Of a stretch of DNA of 64,000 nt, positions 31,826 to 40,130 are shown piece by piece; position 1 is the stretch's first letter, and every line of letters starts with the position of its first letter. The stretch is taken from positions 1-64,000 of the forward strand of contig NZ_JAKRCW010000013.1 in the NCBI RefSeq assembly GCF_022346425.1, in the 5' to 3' direction. A model generated the notes under the pieces. It made no database searches. It was not told where the DNA came from and saw only the letters and a program-made list of their open reading frames with translations. This DNA is from Pseudoglutamicibacter albus. Lineage in GTDB: Bacteria; Actinomycetota; Actinomycetes; Actinomycetales; Micrococcaceae. The position numbers were made by a program, and so were the translations under genes.

Positions 31826-32803
31826 ATGTTCTTAGCTTCACTGTTGATTGGATTGCGCGAAGGCCTGGAAGCCTCGCTCATCATCGGCGTTTTAGTTGCC
31901 TACCTCGGCAAACTGGGTCGCCGTGACAGCCTGCGCCCCATGTGGAGCGGAGTGATCATAGCCCTCGTGCTCACCGCAGCAATTGGTGCAGTGAGTACCT
32001 TTGGCCGTTCGCGTTTGACCTTCCGCACGCAGGAGATCATCGGCGGCTCGATGTCGATCCTGGCCGTTGTCATGATCACCGGCATGATCTTTTGGATGCT
32101 CAACGCGGGCAAGAAAATGAACTCGATGCTCGAAGGCGACATCGACAAGCTGCGTGCCCGCCGCAAAAGTGTGGGATATGCCGTCTTCTTTGTCGCGTTC
32201 ATCTCCGTGGGCCGCGAAGGGATCGAAACCACCATTATTTTGTGGGGGTGGGTCAACGAACCACTGGCGATCATGGGCGCGTTGACAGGTGTGATTGTCG
32301 CGGTTGCGCTGGGCTGGGCGCTCTTCAAAGGGCTCGTCCGCTTCAATCTAAGCACCTTCTTTACGTGGTCAGGCGCCGCCCTCATCGTGGTGGCTGGCGG
32401 TGTGCTGGCATACGGCATCCATGACCTGCAGGAAGCCGCGGTGCTGCCTGGACCGTTTTCCGGTGCACCCATCACACCTACGCACCCGCGTACCGGCGAA
32501 GTCCTGACCGGATTCTTCACCTACCCGTTCTGGGGTGCGGCTTTCCCTTTCGGGTGGGCCTTCGACATCTCCGATGTGCTTGACCCCTCCGGTGTGCTCG
32601 CCACATTCCTCAAAGGAACAGTCGGATTCGTTCCGCAAATGTCGTGGCTCGAAGTACTCGCATGGTTTATCTACATGGTCCTTGTGATCCCGAGGTTTAT
32701 TCGGCGTGCACGCGAAGCCAAGAACCCGAGGCGCACTGAGGCCAACGAGTCCAAACCAGTTCCACATCCCCAATCAGTCTCAACGAGTGAGGACAACCTA
32801 TGA
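31826..32803 (+). CDS. efeU: Iron permease EfeU (FTR1 family)
   Basis: Membrane permease of the EfeUOB ferrous iron importer, 325 residues, about seven helices. Two REGLE-type iron-binding motifs are visible: LIGLREGLEASLIIG near residue 8 and SVGREGIETTIILWGW near 130. The ATG at 31826 gives the expected family start MFLASLLIGL; a GTG at 31799 would add nine polar residues and cannot be excluded, as neither has a strong ribosome binding site. A loop with PGPFSGAPITPTHPRTG and a basic tail are present. The next gene overlaps by four bases. Confidence 0.94.
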   Translation: MFLASLLIGLREGLEASLIIGVLVAYLGKLGRRDSLRPMWSGVIIALVLTAAIGAVSTFGRSRLTFRTQEIIGGSMSILAVVMITGMIFWMLNAGKKMNSMLEGDIDKLRARRKSVGYAVFFVAFISVGREGIETTIILWGWVNEPLAIMGALTGVIVAVALGWALFKGLVRFNLSTFFTWSGAALIVVAGGVLAYGIHDLQEAAVLPGPFSGAPITPTHPRTGEVLTGFFTYPFWGAAFPFGWAFDISDVLDPSGVLATFLKGTVGFVPQMSWLEVLAWFIYMVLVIPRFIRRAREAKNPRRTEANESKPVPHPQSVSTSEDNL

Positions 32804-34050
32804 AAAAGATCATCCGCGTTTCTTCCGTGCCTGTTATAGCCCTGACGATGGCCGCGCTGACGGCGTGTGAGCCTAACGCATCTGATGGTGCGCTCAACGT
32901 CAAGGCAACGAATACGGAATGCTCGGTATCCAGCGATACTGCGGAGTCAGGTTCTCGCCAATTCACCATCAAAAACGAAGGCGATATCGTCACGGAGTTC
33001 TACCTCTTAGGCGAAGACAAACTGCGCATCGTAGCGGAAAAGGAGAACATCGCTCCCGGCGCCGAAGCCACGCTCTCCGTTTCACTCCAACCAGGAACGT
33101 ATTTCACGGCGTGTAAGCCTGGGCTACGTGGAGCAAATGTTGGTGAAGCTCAGTTCACAGTCACCGGCAAGCCTGTTGAGGTCTCCGGTCAGGACAAGGA
33201 GCTCTTTGACAAGGCCGTCAAAGACTACGTTGCGTTCGTGAAGAAGGAAGTCACCGAGCTTGAGCCTAAAGTGACTGAATTCGCTGAAGCCTACGCGGCC
33301 GGTGATGACGATAAGGCACGCAAGCTGTACGCGCCAACACGCACGCACTACGAACGCATCGAACCTATCGCTGAAGCCTTGGGTGTGCTCGATCCGCGCA
33401 TCGACTACCGCGAAGTCGACTACCTCGCCGAGGCCGACATCCTCAAGAAGGACGACCCAACATTCACGGAATGGCTCGGCTTCCACCGCATGGAGAAAGA
33501 CCTCTTCCCACCTAAGAAGGGTGAGAAGAACGCGGACGGCTCTGATGCGTTTGCCGAGTGGAAGCCATCCACCGCTAAGGACCGCAAGCGGATTGCGGAT
33601 TCTTTGAAAGCCGATGTAAAGAAACTTCGCAAGACCGTCGAGGCCGATACTTTCATCAAAGATCAGCAGATCAACATCGCAACTGTTTCTAACGGGGCCT
33701 CAGATCTGTTGGAAGAAGTAGCCGTCAGCAAGGTCACCGGTGAAGAAGACTGGTGGTCGCATACCGACCTCTACGACTTCGCAGCGAACGTCGAAGGCTC
33801 CAAGATTGCGTTTGACCTCGTGAAACCCATCGCTGAACGCAAGGGTGCCGAAGGCGAAAAGCTTATAAAAGAAATTGAGGAGGAATATACCGAACTCAAC
33901 CGTCTACTGGGTAAATACGGAAGCTTGGACAAAGGCTTCGTCAGCTACGACACCGTCACAGCGGAACAGCAAGCCGAGCTGACCCACCAGATCGACAAAC
34001 TCCGTGAACCCCTATCCAAGCTCACCGGAACCGTCTTGGAGATCAAGTGA
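32800..34050 (+). CDS. efeO: Iron uptake lipoprotein EfeO (cupredoxin + M75 domains)
   Basis: Extracytoplasmic partner of EfeU, 416 residues. A lipoprotein signal with lipobox LTAC (Cys23) anchors it. Residues about 30-130 form the cupredoxin-like domain with one conserved Cys in YFTACKPGL. Residues about 145-410 form the imelysin/M75 domain with the HxxE metal motif in GFHRMEKDLF. The domain is thought to bind and pass iron to EfeU. The ATG overlaps the efeU stop (ATGA) with GAGGACAA before it, so the two are coupled. Confidence 0.95.
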   Translation: MKKIIRVSSVPVIALTMAALTACEPNASDGALNVKATNTECSVSSDTAESGSRQFTIKNEGDIVTEFYLLGEDKLRIVAEKENIAPGAEATLSVSLQPGTYFTACKPGLRGANVGEAQFTVTGKPVEVSGQDKELFDKAVKDYVAFVKKEVTELEPKVTEFAEAYAAGDDDKARKLYAPTRTHYERIEPIAEALGVLDPRIDYREVDYLAEADILKKDDPTFTEWLGFHRMEKDLFPPKKGEKNADGSDAFAEWKPSTAKDRKRIADSLKADVKKLRKTVEADTFIKDQQINIATVSNGASDLLEEVAVSKVTGEEDWWSHTDLYDFAANVEGSKIAFDLVKPIAERKGAEGEKLIKEIEEEYTELNRLLGKYGSLDKGFVSYDTVTAEQQAELTHQIDKLREPLSKLTGTVLEIK

Positions 34051-35357
34051 TGACCGAACCGGATAAGAAATCGGCGGAAACCGAACAGTCAGAACCGAGC
34101 CGAAACGTTGGACGTCGCAGTCTGCTCGGCGCGATCGGCGCCGGGGCCGCCGGACTGGCCCTGGGAGGCGCTTCAGGGTTCACCTGGGGAAAAACTCGTT
34201 CCCAGACAGAACCCACCGAGATAGCGAGTACATATCCTTTCGAAGGCGAGCACCAAGCAGGAATCACCACCGAAGCGCAAGACCGCATGCACTTCGCCGC
34301 TTTCGACATGGTGGACGGAGCCACACGCGAGGACGTTATCGCGGTCTTAAAAGACTGGACCCAAGCGGCACGTCGCCTCGTCTTGGGTGGTGAGACAACA
34401 GCGCGAGGCGCTTTTGGGGGCGGGCCGAACTTCCCGCCAGATGACACCGGTGAAGCATACGATCTCGACCCGGCCGGCCTGACGCTGACTTTCGGGTTTG
34501 GCCGCTCACTGTTCGTTACCGCAGACGGGAAAGACCGCTTCGGATTGCGTAAGCACATGCCCAAAGAGTTCATCGACATGCCCGTGATGACCAATGACTT
34601 TCTGGATCCTCACCGCTGCGGAGGCGACCTATGCATCCAGGCTTGTGCGGACGACCCCCAAGTGGCGGTGCATGCGATCCGCAACCTCACCCGGATAGGG
34701 GTAGGCAAAACCCGCATCAAATGGTCACAGCTAGGGTTCGGGCGCACCTCCTCAACCACGCGCAGCCAAGAAACGCCGCGCAACCTTTTCGGGCAGAAAG
34801 ACGGTACGGCCAATATCAAAGCCGAAGACACCGATGCCCTCAACGAGCATGTATGGATTACCTCCGGCCCCGAATGGGCACGCGGTGGCAGCTACCTGGT
34901 GGCCAGGCGTATCTATATGACGATCGAAATATGGGACACACTCCAACTAGCCGAACAGGAACGGGTCACCGGCCGTTTCAAGCATGACGGCGCTCCCCTC
35001 TCTGGCGGCGACGAGTTCACTGCCGTGGACTTCCACAAGCTCGATAGCCAAGGGAATCCGTTAGTCGAGGAGACCTCGCATGTGGCTCGTGTGCACCCAG
35101 ACAACAACAACGGCATTCGCATGTTGCGCCGCGGCTACAACTTTGTGGATGGCAACGACGATCAAGGACGCCTCAACGCAGGCCTGTTCTTCATTGCGTT
35201 CGTCAACGACCCCGCTCGATTCGCTCAGGTACATAGAAACATGTCACGCGATGAGATGTTCGTCGAATACCTTAAAACCACCGGCTCCGGGGTGTATCTA
35301 GTCCCTCCGGGAGTGGGCGCGGAAGGATACGTGGGGCAAGCCCTGCTTGAAGCCTAG
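34050..35357 (+). CDS. efeB: DyP-type heme peroxidase EfeB (Tat-exported)
   Basis: Third component of the iron importer, 435 residues. A twin-arginine signal GRRSLLGAIGAGAAGLALGG (about residues 21-40) directs folded, heme-loaded export. The DyP motif GxxDG is seen in LFGQKDGTANIK, and a likely heme-ligand His lies in SHVARVHPDN; a conserved Arg follows in GIRMLRRGYNF. EfeB is thought to oxidise ferrous iron or act on heme. The ATG at 34050 shares one base with the efeO stop; a GTG at 34047 is also possible. Confidence 0.95.
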   Translation: MTEPDKKSAETEQSEPSRNVGRRSLLGAIGAGAAGLALGGASGFTWGKTRSQTEPTEIASTYPFEGEHQAGITTEAQDRMHFAAFDMVDGATREDVIAVLKDWTQAARRLVLGGETTARGAFGGGPNFPPDDTGEAYDLDPAGLTLTFGFGRSLFVTADGKDRFGLRKHMPKEFIDMPVMTNDFLDPHRCGGDLCIQACADDPQVAVHAIRNLTRIGVGKTRIKWSQLGFGRTSSTTRSQETPRNLFGQKDGTANIKAEDTDALNEHVWITSGPEWARGGSYLVARRIYMTIEIWDTLQLAEQERVTGRFKHDGAPLSGGDEFTAVDFHKLDSQGNPLVEETSHVARVHPDNNNGIRMLRRGYNFVDGNDDQGRLNAGLFFIAFVNDPARFAQVHRNMSRDEMFVEYLKTTGSGVYLVPPGVGAEGYVGQALLEA

Positions 35358-35378
35358 GAGTGTTGCAGTACTCCTAGG
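35353..35378 (+). terminator. Hairpin at the end of efeB
   Basis: A nine-base-pair perfect stem (35353-35361 with 35370-35378, loop of eight) overlaps the efeB stop codon. There is no clear U tract after it, so it may be a terminator or an mRNA-stabilising stem. Confidence 0.5.
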
Positions 35379-35506
35379 GCAAGCACGTGCACTACACGGG
35401 CGCACTAAACTGGTGGCACCTGTAGATGACTGTCATGCTGAAAGAGCATCGAGGCTGTAACCTATGCAGCTGTAACCCTGACCAGGTTGTGAGTTTAGGA
35501 GAACGC

Positions 35507-35920
35507 ATGTCGAAGAAACCGGCAACAACTGTGCGTCGTAACACTCGTCAACGCGCGCTTCTTGAGGAAGAGCTCCGCCGCCACGAAGACTTCCGTACCG
35601 CACAAGAGATTCACCAGTGCATGCTCAGCCATGGCGATACGGTTTCGCTGGCAACCATCTACAGGTCGCTCACCCAAATGCATGAAGACGGGGTTGTTGA
35701 CCAGGTCCGTACTGAAAGCGGCGAGATGGCTTTTCGCCGCTGCCACGACGAAGGCCACCATCACCACCTCGTATGCCGCCAGTGCGGGGCCGCGGAAGAA
35801 GTTGACGCCCCCGAGTTCGAAGAATGGGCCGACGAGCTCGCCGCCGCCTACGGTTTCACCGGCGTAGACCACAACCTCGAACTCAACGGCTACTGCCCTG
35901 AGTGCTCCCGCAACCGATAA
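35507..35920 (+). CDS. zur: Fur-family regulator, probably Zur
   Basis: Protein of 137 residues. The winged-helix part has FRTAQEIHQCML and VSLATIYRSLTQMHEDGVVDQV; the metal part has CHDEGHHHHLVCRQCGAAEEVD and the second Cys pair CPECS, giving a structural zinc site plus a sensory His-rich site. The neighbouring zinc importer genes argue for zinc rather than iron sensing. The ATG at 35507 follows TTTAGGAG at good spacing. The same frame is open upstream to an ATG at 35426 and codes a Cys-rich segment (CNLCSC), so a longer form is possible. Confidence 0.88.
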   Translation: MSKKPATTVRRNTRQRALLEEELRRHEDFRTAQEIHQCMLSHGDTVSLATIYRSLTQMHEDGVVDQVRTESGEMAFRRCHDEGHHHHLVCRQCGAAEEVDAPEFEEWADELAAAYGFTGVDHNLELNGYCPECSRNR

Positions 35921-35989
35921 ACGACGTGCTCCCGCAACCGGTAAACAACGCCGGTGTTGTTGCCTCCAGTGTTCCGCCCGCGTTCAGCG

Positions 35990-36838
35990 TTACTGTTTCC
36001 ACGCCATCGTGCGTGACCCCACGGCCCTGGCGATCAGCCAGATCACAAACGAAATCGTTGTGATGTAGGGGCTCACCGGAAGCGATCCTGCCAGGGAAAG
36101 CAATATCCCTCCCACCAGCGAAATTTCAGCGAATATAACGGAGAGCACCACGACTTTCCCGGGGCTAGCCGTCAGCCGCATCGCCGCCGCAGCCGGGGTG
36201 ATCAGCAACGCCAAAACCAACAGCGCACCCACGACGTGGATCGACAGAGCGACCGCTACACCCAACACGATCATGAACGCCGTGGACAAGCCCGCCACCG
36301 GAACACCGCGGGCGCGAGCAACCCACGGGTCAGTCGAAGCGAACATCAATGGCCGCCACATCAGCGCTAGCAAAGCCAAGACAACGAAGGTTCCGATCGC
36401 GATCGAGGGCAGACGCGAATCATCCACCGCCACAATCTGGCCAGTCAGCAAACCGAACTTATTGGCGCTACGTCCCTGATACAGGGCCAACGCGAGGATG
36501 CCAAGACCCAAGCCGAACGGCATCATCACACCCGTGATCGCGTTACGTTCACGCGCACCAGAACCCAACAGGCCCATGATGAGGGCCGCCATGATCGAGC
36601 CGACCATCGAACCTGTCACCACGTCGTAGCCCAGCAGCAACGCGATCGAGGCTCCCGCGAAGCTCAGCTCCGCGATCCCGTGGACCGCGAAACCCATATC
36701 GCGGGTCATGACCATGACGCCGACGACGCCACCCATCACCGCGAGCAGTGCGCCCGCGATAATGCTCGGCCACACGAGAGCAAGAAGCTCGCCGTAATCC
36801 TCGAATGAAAAGATCCGCTCCCACAATTCAGGCCCCAC
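35990..36838 (-). CDS. znuB: Zinc/manganese ABC transporter permease (ZnuB-like)
   Basis: Membrane permease of the ABC-3 family, 282 residues, about eight helices, with a GIAELSFAGASIALLLGYD segment, the usual coupling region. The GTG at 36838 follows GAGGAG at good spacing and overlaps the last codons of znuC by 11 bases. The frame open to 37051 covers znuC and is not coding. The partner genes are znuC and znuA upstream. Zinc as substrate is inferred from Zur and the His-rich binding protein. Confidence 0.92.
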   Translation of the reverse strand: MGPELWERIFSFEDYGELLALVWPSIIAGALLAVMGGVVGVMVMTRDMGFAVHGIAELSFAGASIALLLGYDVVTGSMVGSIMAALIMGLLGSGARERNAITGVMMPFGLGLGILALALYQGRSANKFGLLTGQIVAVDDSRLPSIAIGTFVVLALLALMWRPLMFASTDPWVARARGVPVAGLSTAFMIVLGVAVALSIHVVGALLVLALLITPAAAAMRLTASPGKVVVLSVIFAEISLVGGILLSLAGSLPVSPYITTISFVIWLIARAVGSRTMAWKQ

Positions 36839-37685
36839 GGCGCAACTCCTCACCGAAGTGACCATGGCTGTGGTCGTGTTCATGATCGTGATGGGCATGA
36901 TCCTCGCTGCCCAGAATCGCGACACGCCCGCCCAGGCGCACAACATCGATCCGGCGGCCGAAAAGCTCAGAGAGCGTGTGCGTGTTGATGACGTCCTCCG
37001 GGGCACCGATGCGGTGCTGGCCTTCAACCAGGTACAGAACCCGGTCAACATAAGGCAAGATCGGGTTGATCTCGTGCGTTACGAAAATGATCGCCGAATC
37101 CTCTTGACGGGCCTGCTCCGCAATCAGCTGGGTGACCTCCTGCTGGCGGGCCACATCCAAAGACAACAGAGGCTCATCACACAACAGCAACGCCGGATTA
37201 CTCGCCAACGCTTGCGCGGCACGTAGCCTCTGCTGCTCGCCACCCGATAACTGCCACACCGGCCGCATCGCGTAAGAGGACGCATCGACCCGTTCAATCA
37301 GTTCTTCCACCCGCTTCTTCAACTTACGCCGACGGGGATCGAACAGCCGCGGCCCCCAACGTTGCCCATCCAAGCCTTGGGCAACCATGTCCCATCCCCG
37401 AAGAGGGGTCCCCTCGGGGATGGGACGCTGCTGAGGGATCACGGAAACGTCGTGGGCGTTCGCGCTCACTCCATGCCCGGCAATCCGCGCTTGACCACTC
37501 GTGAGGTTCTGCATTCCCAGCAGAACCTTCAACAGTGTGGTCTTCCCGGCGCCATTAGGCCCCAAGACGGCGACGAACTCCCCCGCCTCGATCGTGAGAT
37601 TGAGCCGATCGAAAATGACGCGGTCCCCAAAGCACAGGTGAGCATCGATCAGCTCAACTGCGGGAGCTTTGGTGTTCTCGGACAT
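36828..37685 (-). CDS. znuC: Zinc ABC transporter ATPase (ZnuC-like)
   Basis: ATPase of 285 residues: Walker A GPNGAGKTTLLK near residue 40, signature [15 protein letters not shown], Walker B ALLLCDEPLLSLD, and a His switch in FVTHEINPI. The C-terminal tail is His-rich (HAHHDHEHDHSHGHFGEEL), fitting a zinc system. ATG at 37685, 66 bases after the znuA stop. It powers zinc import through ZnuB. Confidence 0.94.
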   Translation of the reverse strand: MSENTKAPAVELIDAHLCFGDRVIFDRLNLTIEAGEFVAVLGPNGAGKTTLLKVLLGMQNLTSGQARIAGHGVSANAHDVSVIPQQRPIPEGTPLRGWDMVAQGLDGQRWGPRLFDPRRRKLKKRVEELIERVDASSYAMRPVWQLSGGEQQRLRAAQALASNPALLLCDEPLLSLDVARQQEVTQLIAEQARQEDSAIIFVTHEINPILPYVDRVLYLVEGQHRIGAPEDVINTHTLSELFGRRIDVVRLGGRVAILGSEDHAHHDHEHDHSHGHFGEELRRGA

Positions 37686-37751
37686 AAGTGAGGTGTACTC
37701 CAGAATTCCTAAGTCACGACTAATCCAGTTCAGGACTAGTTCAGGTGAAGA

Positions 37752-38894
37752 CTACTTCGCGTCCACGGCCTTCGCGATGGCAGCGATGTTGTCCTTCATC
37801 CATTCAACGAACGTTTTACCTTCCGGAATCGTCTCAGTGACATCAACCGTTGGCACGCCCGCCTTCTTAGCCGTTTCGTACAGCTTCTTGGTCTGCGGGT
37901 CAGCAGTCTGCGAATTGAAAGCGAACAGCTGAACTTTACCCTGCTTGAGTGAATCTTCGGCACGCTTAATCACCAGAGCAGGGATCTCCTGGCCTGCTTC
38001 CACCGCGGAGGAAAGCCCTTCTGGAGTCGCATCCTTCATGCCGAGCTCCTTCAACAGCGCCTCCGGAACTGGCTCCGTCATCATGAAGGACTTACCGTCA
38101 AGGGCCTTCTTAGCGGACTTGAACTCATCCGAGTCACTCAGGCCAGCGATCTCCTCGGCCAGCTTGCCGGCGTTGGCCTCATACGTCTTGGCGTTATCCG
38201 AATCAGCCTTGGCAAGCTCCTTACCGAGGTCGCCTACGAACTCCTCCATGTGATCCAAGTCGTACCACACGTGTTCGTTCTCCCCGCCGTGATCGTGGCT
38301 GTGGCCTTCATGACCGTGGTCGTGATCTCCATGGTCATGGTCGTGGCCTTCTTCGCCGTGATCATGATCGTGGTCATGATCCTTCTCATCATGGCCCTTC
38401 TCGCCGTGGTCATGGTCGCCGTGGTCATGGCTGCCGTGGTCATGGTCGTGATCACCGTGGTCATGGTCGCCGTGATCGTGGCTGTGGCCTTCGCCATCGA
38501 AGGATTTGATCAAGGTTGGGGCTTTGTCTCCCAGCTCTTCGATGATCTGTTCAGCGAAGTAGTCGTAGCCGCCGCCGTTAATGACCACGACGTCGGCCTT
38601 CTTGATCAGGAGCTTGTCTTTCGCGGTGGCTTCATATGAGTGAGGGTCTTGCGCCGCATTGCTGATGATGCTGGTGACTTCGCCGTGATTACCCGCGATG
38701 CTCGATGCGATATCGCCGTAGACGTTGGTGGTTGCGACGATGTTGAGCTGATCAGTGGAGTTTTCTTCCGTAGCCTTCTCGCCGCCAGTTGCTGAGCAAC
38801 CAGAGACGGCCAGGCCGAAACCGATAGCGGTAGCCAGGCCGAGCAGGCCCTTGACTTTAGCGCCTCGAGTGCGCGTTGGGGTTGCGAACGCCAT
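37752..38894 (-). CDS. znuA: Zinc-binding lipoprotein ZnuA with very His-rich loop
   Basis: Solute-binding protein of the zinc ABC importer, 380 residues from the ATG at 38894 (GGAAGG upstream). The lipobox is AVSGC with Cys33. Domain 1 carries DPHSYEAT with a metal-ligand His, and after the loop HVWYDLDHMEE supplies another; the C-terminal half has a PVPEALLKELG segment. Between them, residues 137-203 hold about 26 His with Asp/Gly, far longer than in E. coli ZnuA. The loop may bind extra zinc or gather it. A 16-residue extension to 38942 is not supported. A possible Zur box lies 55 bases before the start. Confidence 0.94.
   Translation of the reverse strand: MAFATPTRTRGAKVKGLLGLATAIGFGLAVSGCSATGGEKATEENSTDQLNIVATTNVYGDIASSIAGNHGEVTSIISNAAQDPHSYEATAKDKLLIKKADVVVINGGGYDYFAEQIIEELGDKAPTLIKSFDGEGHSHDHGDHDHGDHDHDHGSHDHGDHDHGEKGHDEKDHDHDHDHGEEGHDHDHGDHDHGHEGHSHDHGGENEHVWYDLDHMEEFVGDLGKELAKADSDNAKTYEANAGKLAEEIAGLSDSDEFKSAKKALDGKSFMMTEPVPEALLKELGMKDATPEGLSSAVEAGQEIPALVIKRAEDSLKQGKVQLFAFNSQTADPQTKKLYETAKKAGVPTVDVTETIPEGKTFVEWMKDNIAAIAKAVDAK
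38286..38486 (-). repeat. Simple-sequence region coding the ZnuA His/Asp/Gly loop
   Basis: Irregular repeats of CATGGTCGTGATC- and CCGTGGTCATGG-like units on the plus strand code the His-Asp-His-Gly motifs of ZnuA. The low complexity makes length change by slippage likely and creates long false open frames on the opposite strand. Confidence 0.8.
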
Positions 38895-38948
38895 GCGTAG
38901 AACCTTCCGTGTTAGCGCGATGGACACCACAAGGCCCCGCATCGCTAT

Positions 38949-38963
38949 TGCAAACTATTCTCA
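38949..38963. promoter_or_regulatory. Candidate Zur operator before znuA
   Basis: Read on the minus strand, TGAGAATAGTTTGCA matches 11 of 15 positions of the actinobacterial Zur box TGAAAATCATTTTCA (known from Mycobacterium). It lies 55 bases upstream of the znuA ATG, a sensible operator position. The match is moderate and the assignment is tentative. Confidence 0.45.
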
Positions 38964-39041
38964 GTAACAATAACGCACGGGGCCAGGGCCTAAGCAAACT
39001 GACAAAAGTGAGATGCCTTACTCACGCCGGAAACAACGGGT

Positions 39042-40130
39042 TCACGTGGCTTCGGCCGACGCTTCCGATTCTGTAGGCACATTCCGGCGGCGCTGTCCCT
39101 GTTGCTGGGTCGCATCGCGAATCTCACCAACAAGCGTCTCCAAAACGTCCTCGAAGAACAGAATCCCGGTGGTCTCCCCCGCCTCGTCCAGGACGCGCGC
39201 CACGTGAGAGCCTGTTCGCTGCATCACGGCTAACGCTTTCTCAACCTCCACATCGGCGCCCAGGTTGACCAGCGATCGAACGCGAGTGATCGGCATCGGA
39301 CGGTGCGAATCCGCCAACGGGACCCCCATAACGTCCTTCAGGTGCAGATACCCCATCAAGTCGCCGTCCTCGTCGACCATCACGAAACGGGAAAAGCCCG
39401 TGCGGCCAACAGCACGCTCAAACTCCTCCGGAGTGATGTCCACATCGAGAGTCACAACCTCATCGATAGGTACTGCAAGGTCACGCACCACCTGATCGGA
39501 GAATTCGAAAGCCGAAGAGAGCAAGCCGGCCTCGTCATCCACCAGGCCAGTACGCGTGGATTCTTCAACGATCTGCTGGACCTCATCCACCGTAAAGGAG
39601 GAGGCAACCTCATCCTTGGGTTCAAGGCCCAGAGCCCGGACCGAGTGATTGGCGATCCAGTTCAAGGCGAGGACGATGGGGCGCAACGCTTTATCGATCA
39701 ACATCAGCGGCGGCGCCAGAATCACAACAGCCTTATCAGCCATCGAAACCGAGAAGTTCTTAGGAACCATCTCACCGAGCGTCACATGCAAGAACGTCAC
39801 CACAATCAACGTGATAGCCAGCGCGATGATGGAGATCGCCGCATCCGGCACACCGATCGCATGCAACGGAATCTCAAAGAGGTGATGCACCGCAGGCTCG
39901 GCAACAATGAGGATCAGAAGCGAACACACCGTGATGCCAAGCTGGCACACCGAAAGCACGATCGTGACGTGTTCCATCGCCTGCAGAGCCGTCTTCGCAC
40001 GCTTATTTCCGGCCTGAGCTTTCGGTTCGATCTGGGCGCGGCGAGCCGACATCACAGCGAACTCACTCGCGACAAAGAACGCGTTAGCCGCTAAGAGAAC
40101 CACAAGCCATACAAGACCCCACCAGTCCAT
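39042..40130 (-). CDS. CNNM/CorC-type membrane protein (short form)
   Basis: Protein of 362 residues: DUF21/CNNM membrane domain with three to four helices (about residues 1-150, including ASEFAVMSARRAQIE), followed by a pair of CBS domains (residues about 205-330, with VMQRTGSHVARVLDE). It lacks the C-terminal CorC/HlyC domain. Family members transport or regulate Mg or other divalent cations. It shares one base with the stop of the second CNNM gene (TAATG), so the two are translated together and may form a hetero-oligomer. Confidence 0.88.
   Translation of the reverse strand: MDWWGLVWLVVLLAANAFFVASEFAVMSARRAQIEPKAQAGNKRAKTALQAMEHVTIVLSVCQLGITVCSLLILIVAEPAVHHLFEIPLHAIGVPDAAISIIALAITLIVVTFLHVTLGEMVPKNFSVSMADKAVVILAPPLMLIDKALRPIVLALNWIANHSVRALGLEPKDEVASSFTVDEVQQIVEESTRTGLVDDEAGLLSSAFEFSDQVVRDLAVPIDEVVTLDVDITPEEFERAVGRTGFSRFVMVDEDGDLMGYLHLKDVMGVPLADSHRPMPITRVRSLVNLGADVEVEKALAVMQRTGSHVARVLDEAGETTGILFFEDVLETLVGEIRDATQQQGQRRRNVPTESEASAEAT

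Noticed and set aside
35990-37051. Longer ZnuB start at 37051
   Set aside because: The extra 71 codons lie out of frame inside znuC; the GTG at 36838 has a good ribosome binding site and the family start.
38286-38486. Repeats in znuA considered as a CRISPR or tandem array
   Set aside because: Units are irregular, there are no spacers of constant length, and they stay in frame as coding sequence.
38250-38639. Hydrophobic plus-strand frame opposite the ZnuA His-rich loop
   Set aside because: Its Val/Met/Ala repeats are the complement of His/Asp codons; not a real membrane protein.
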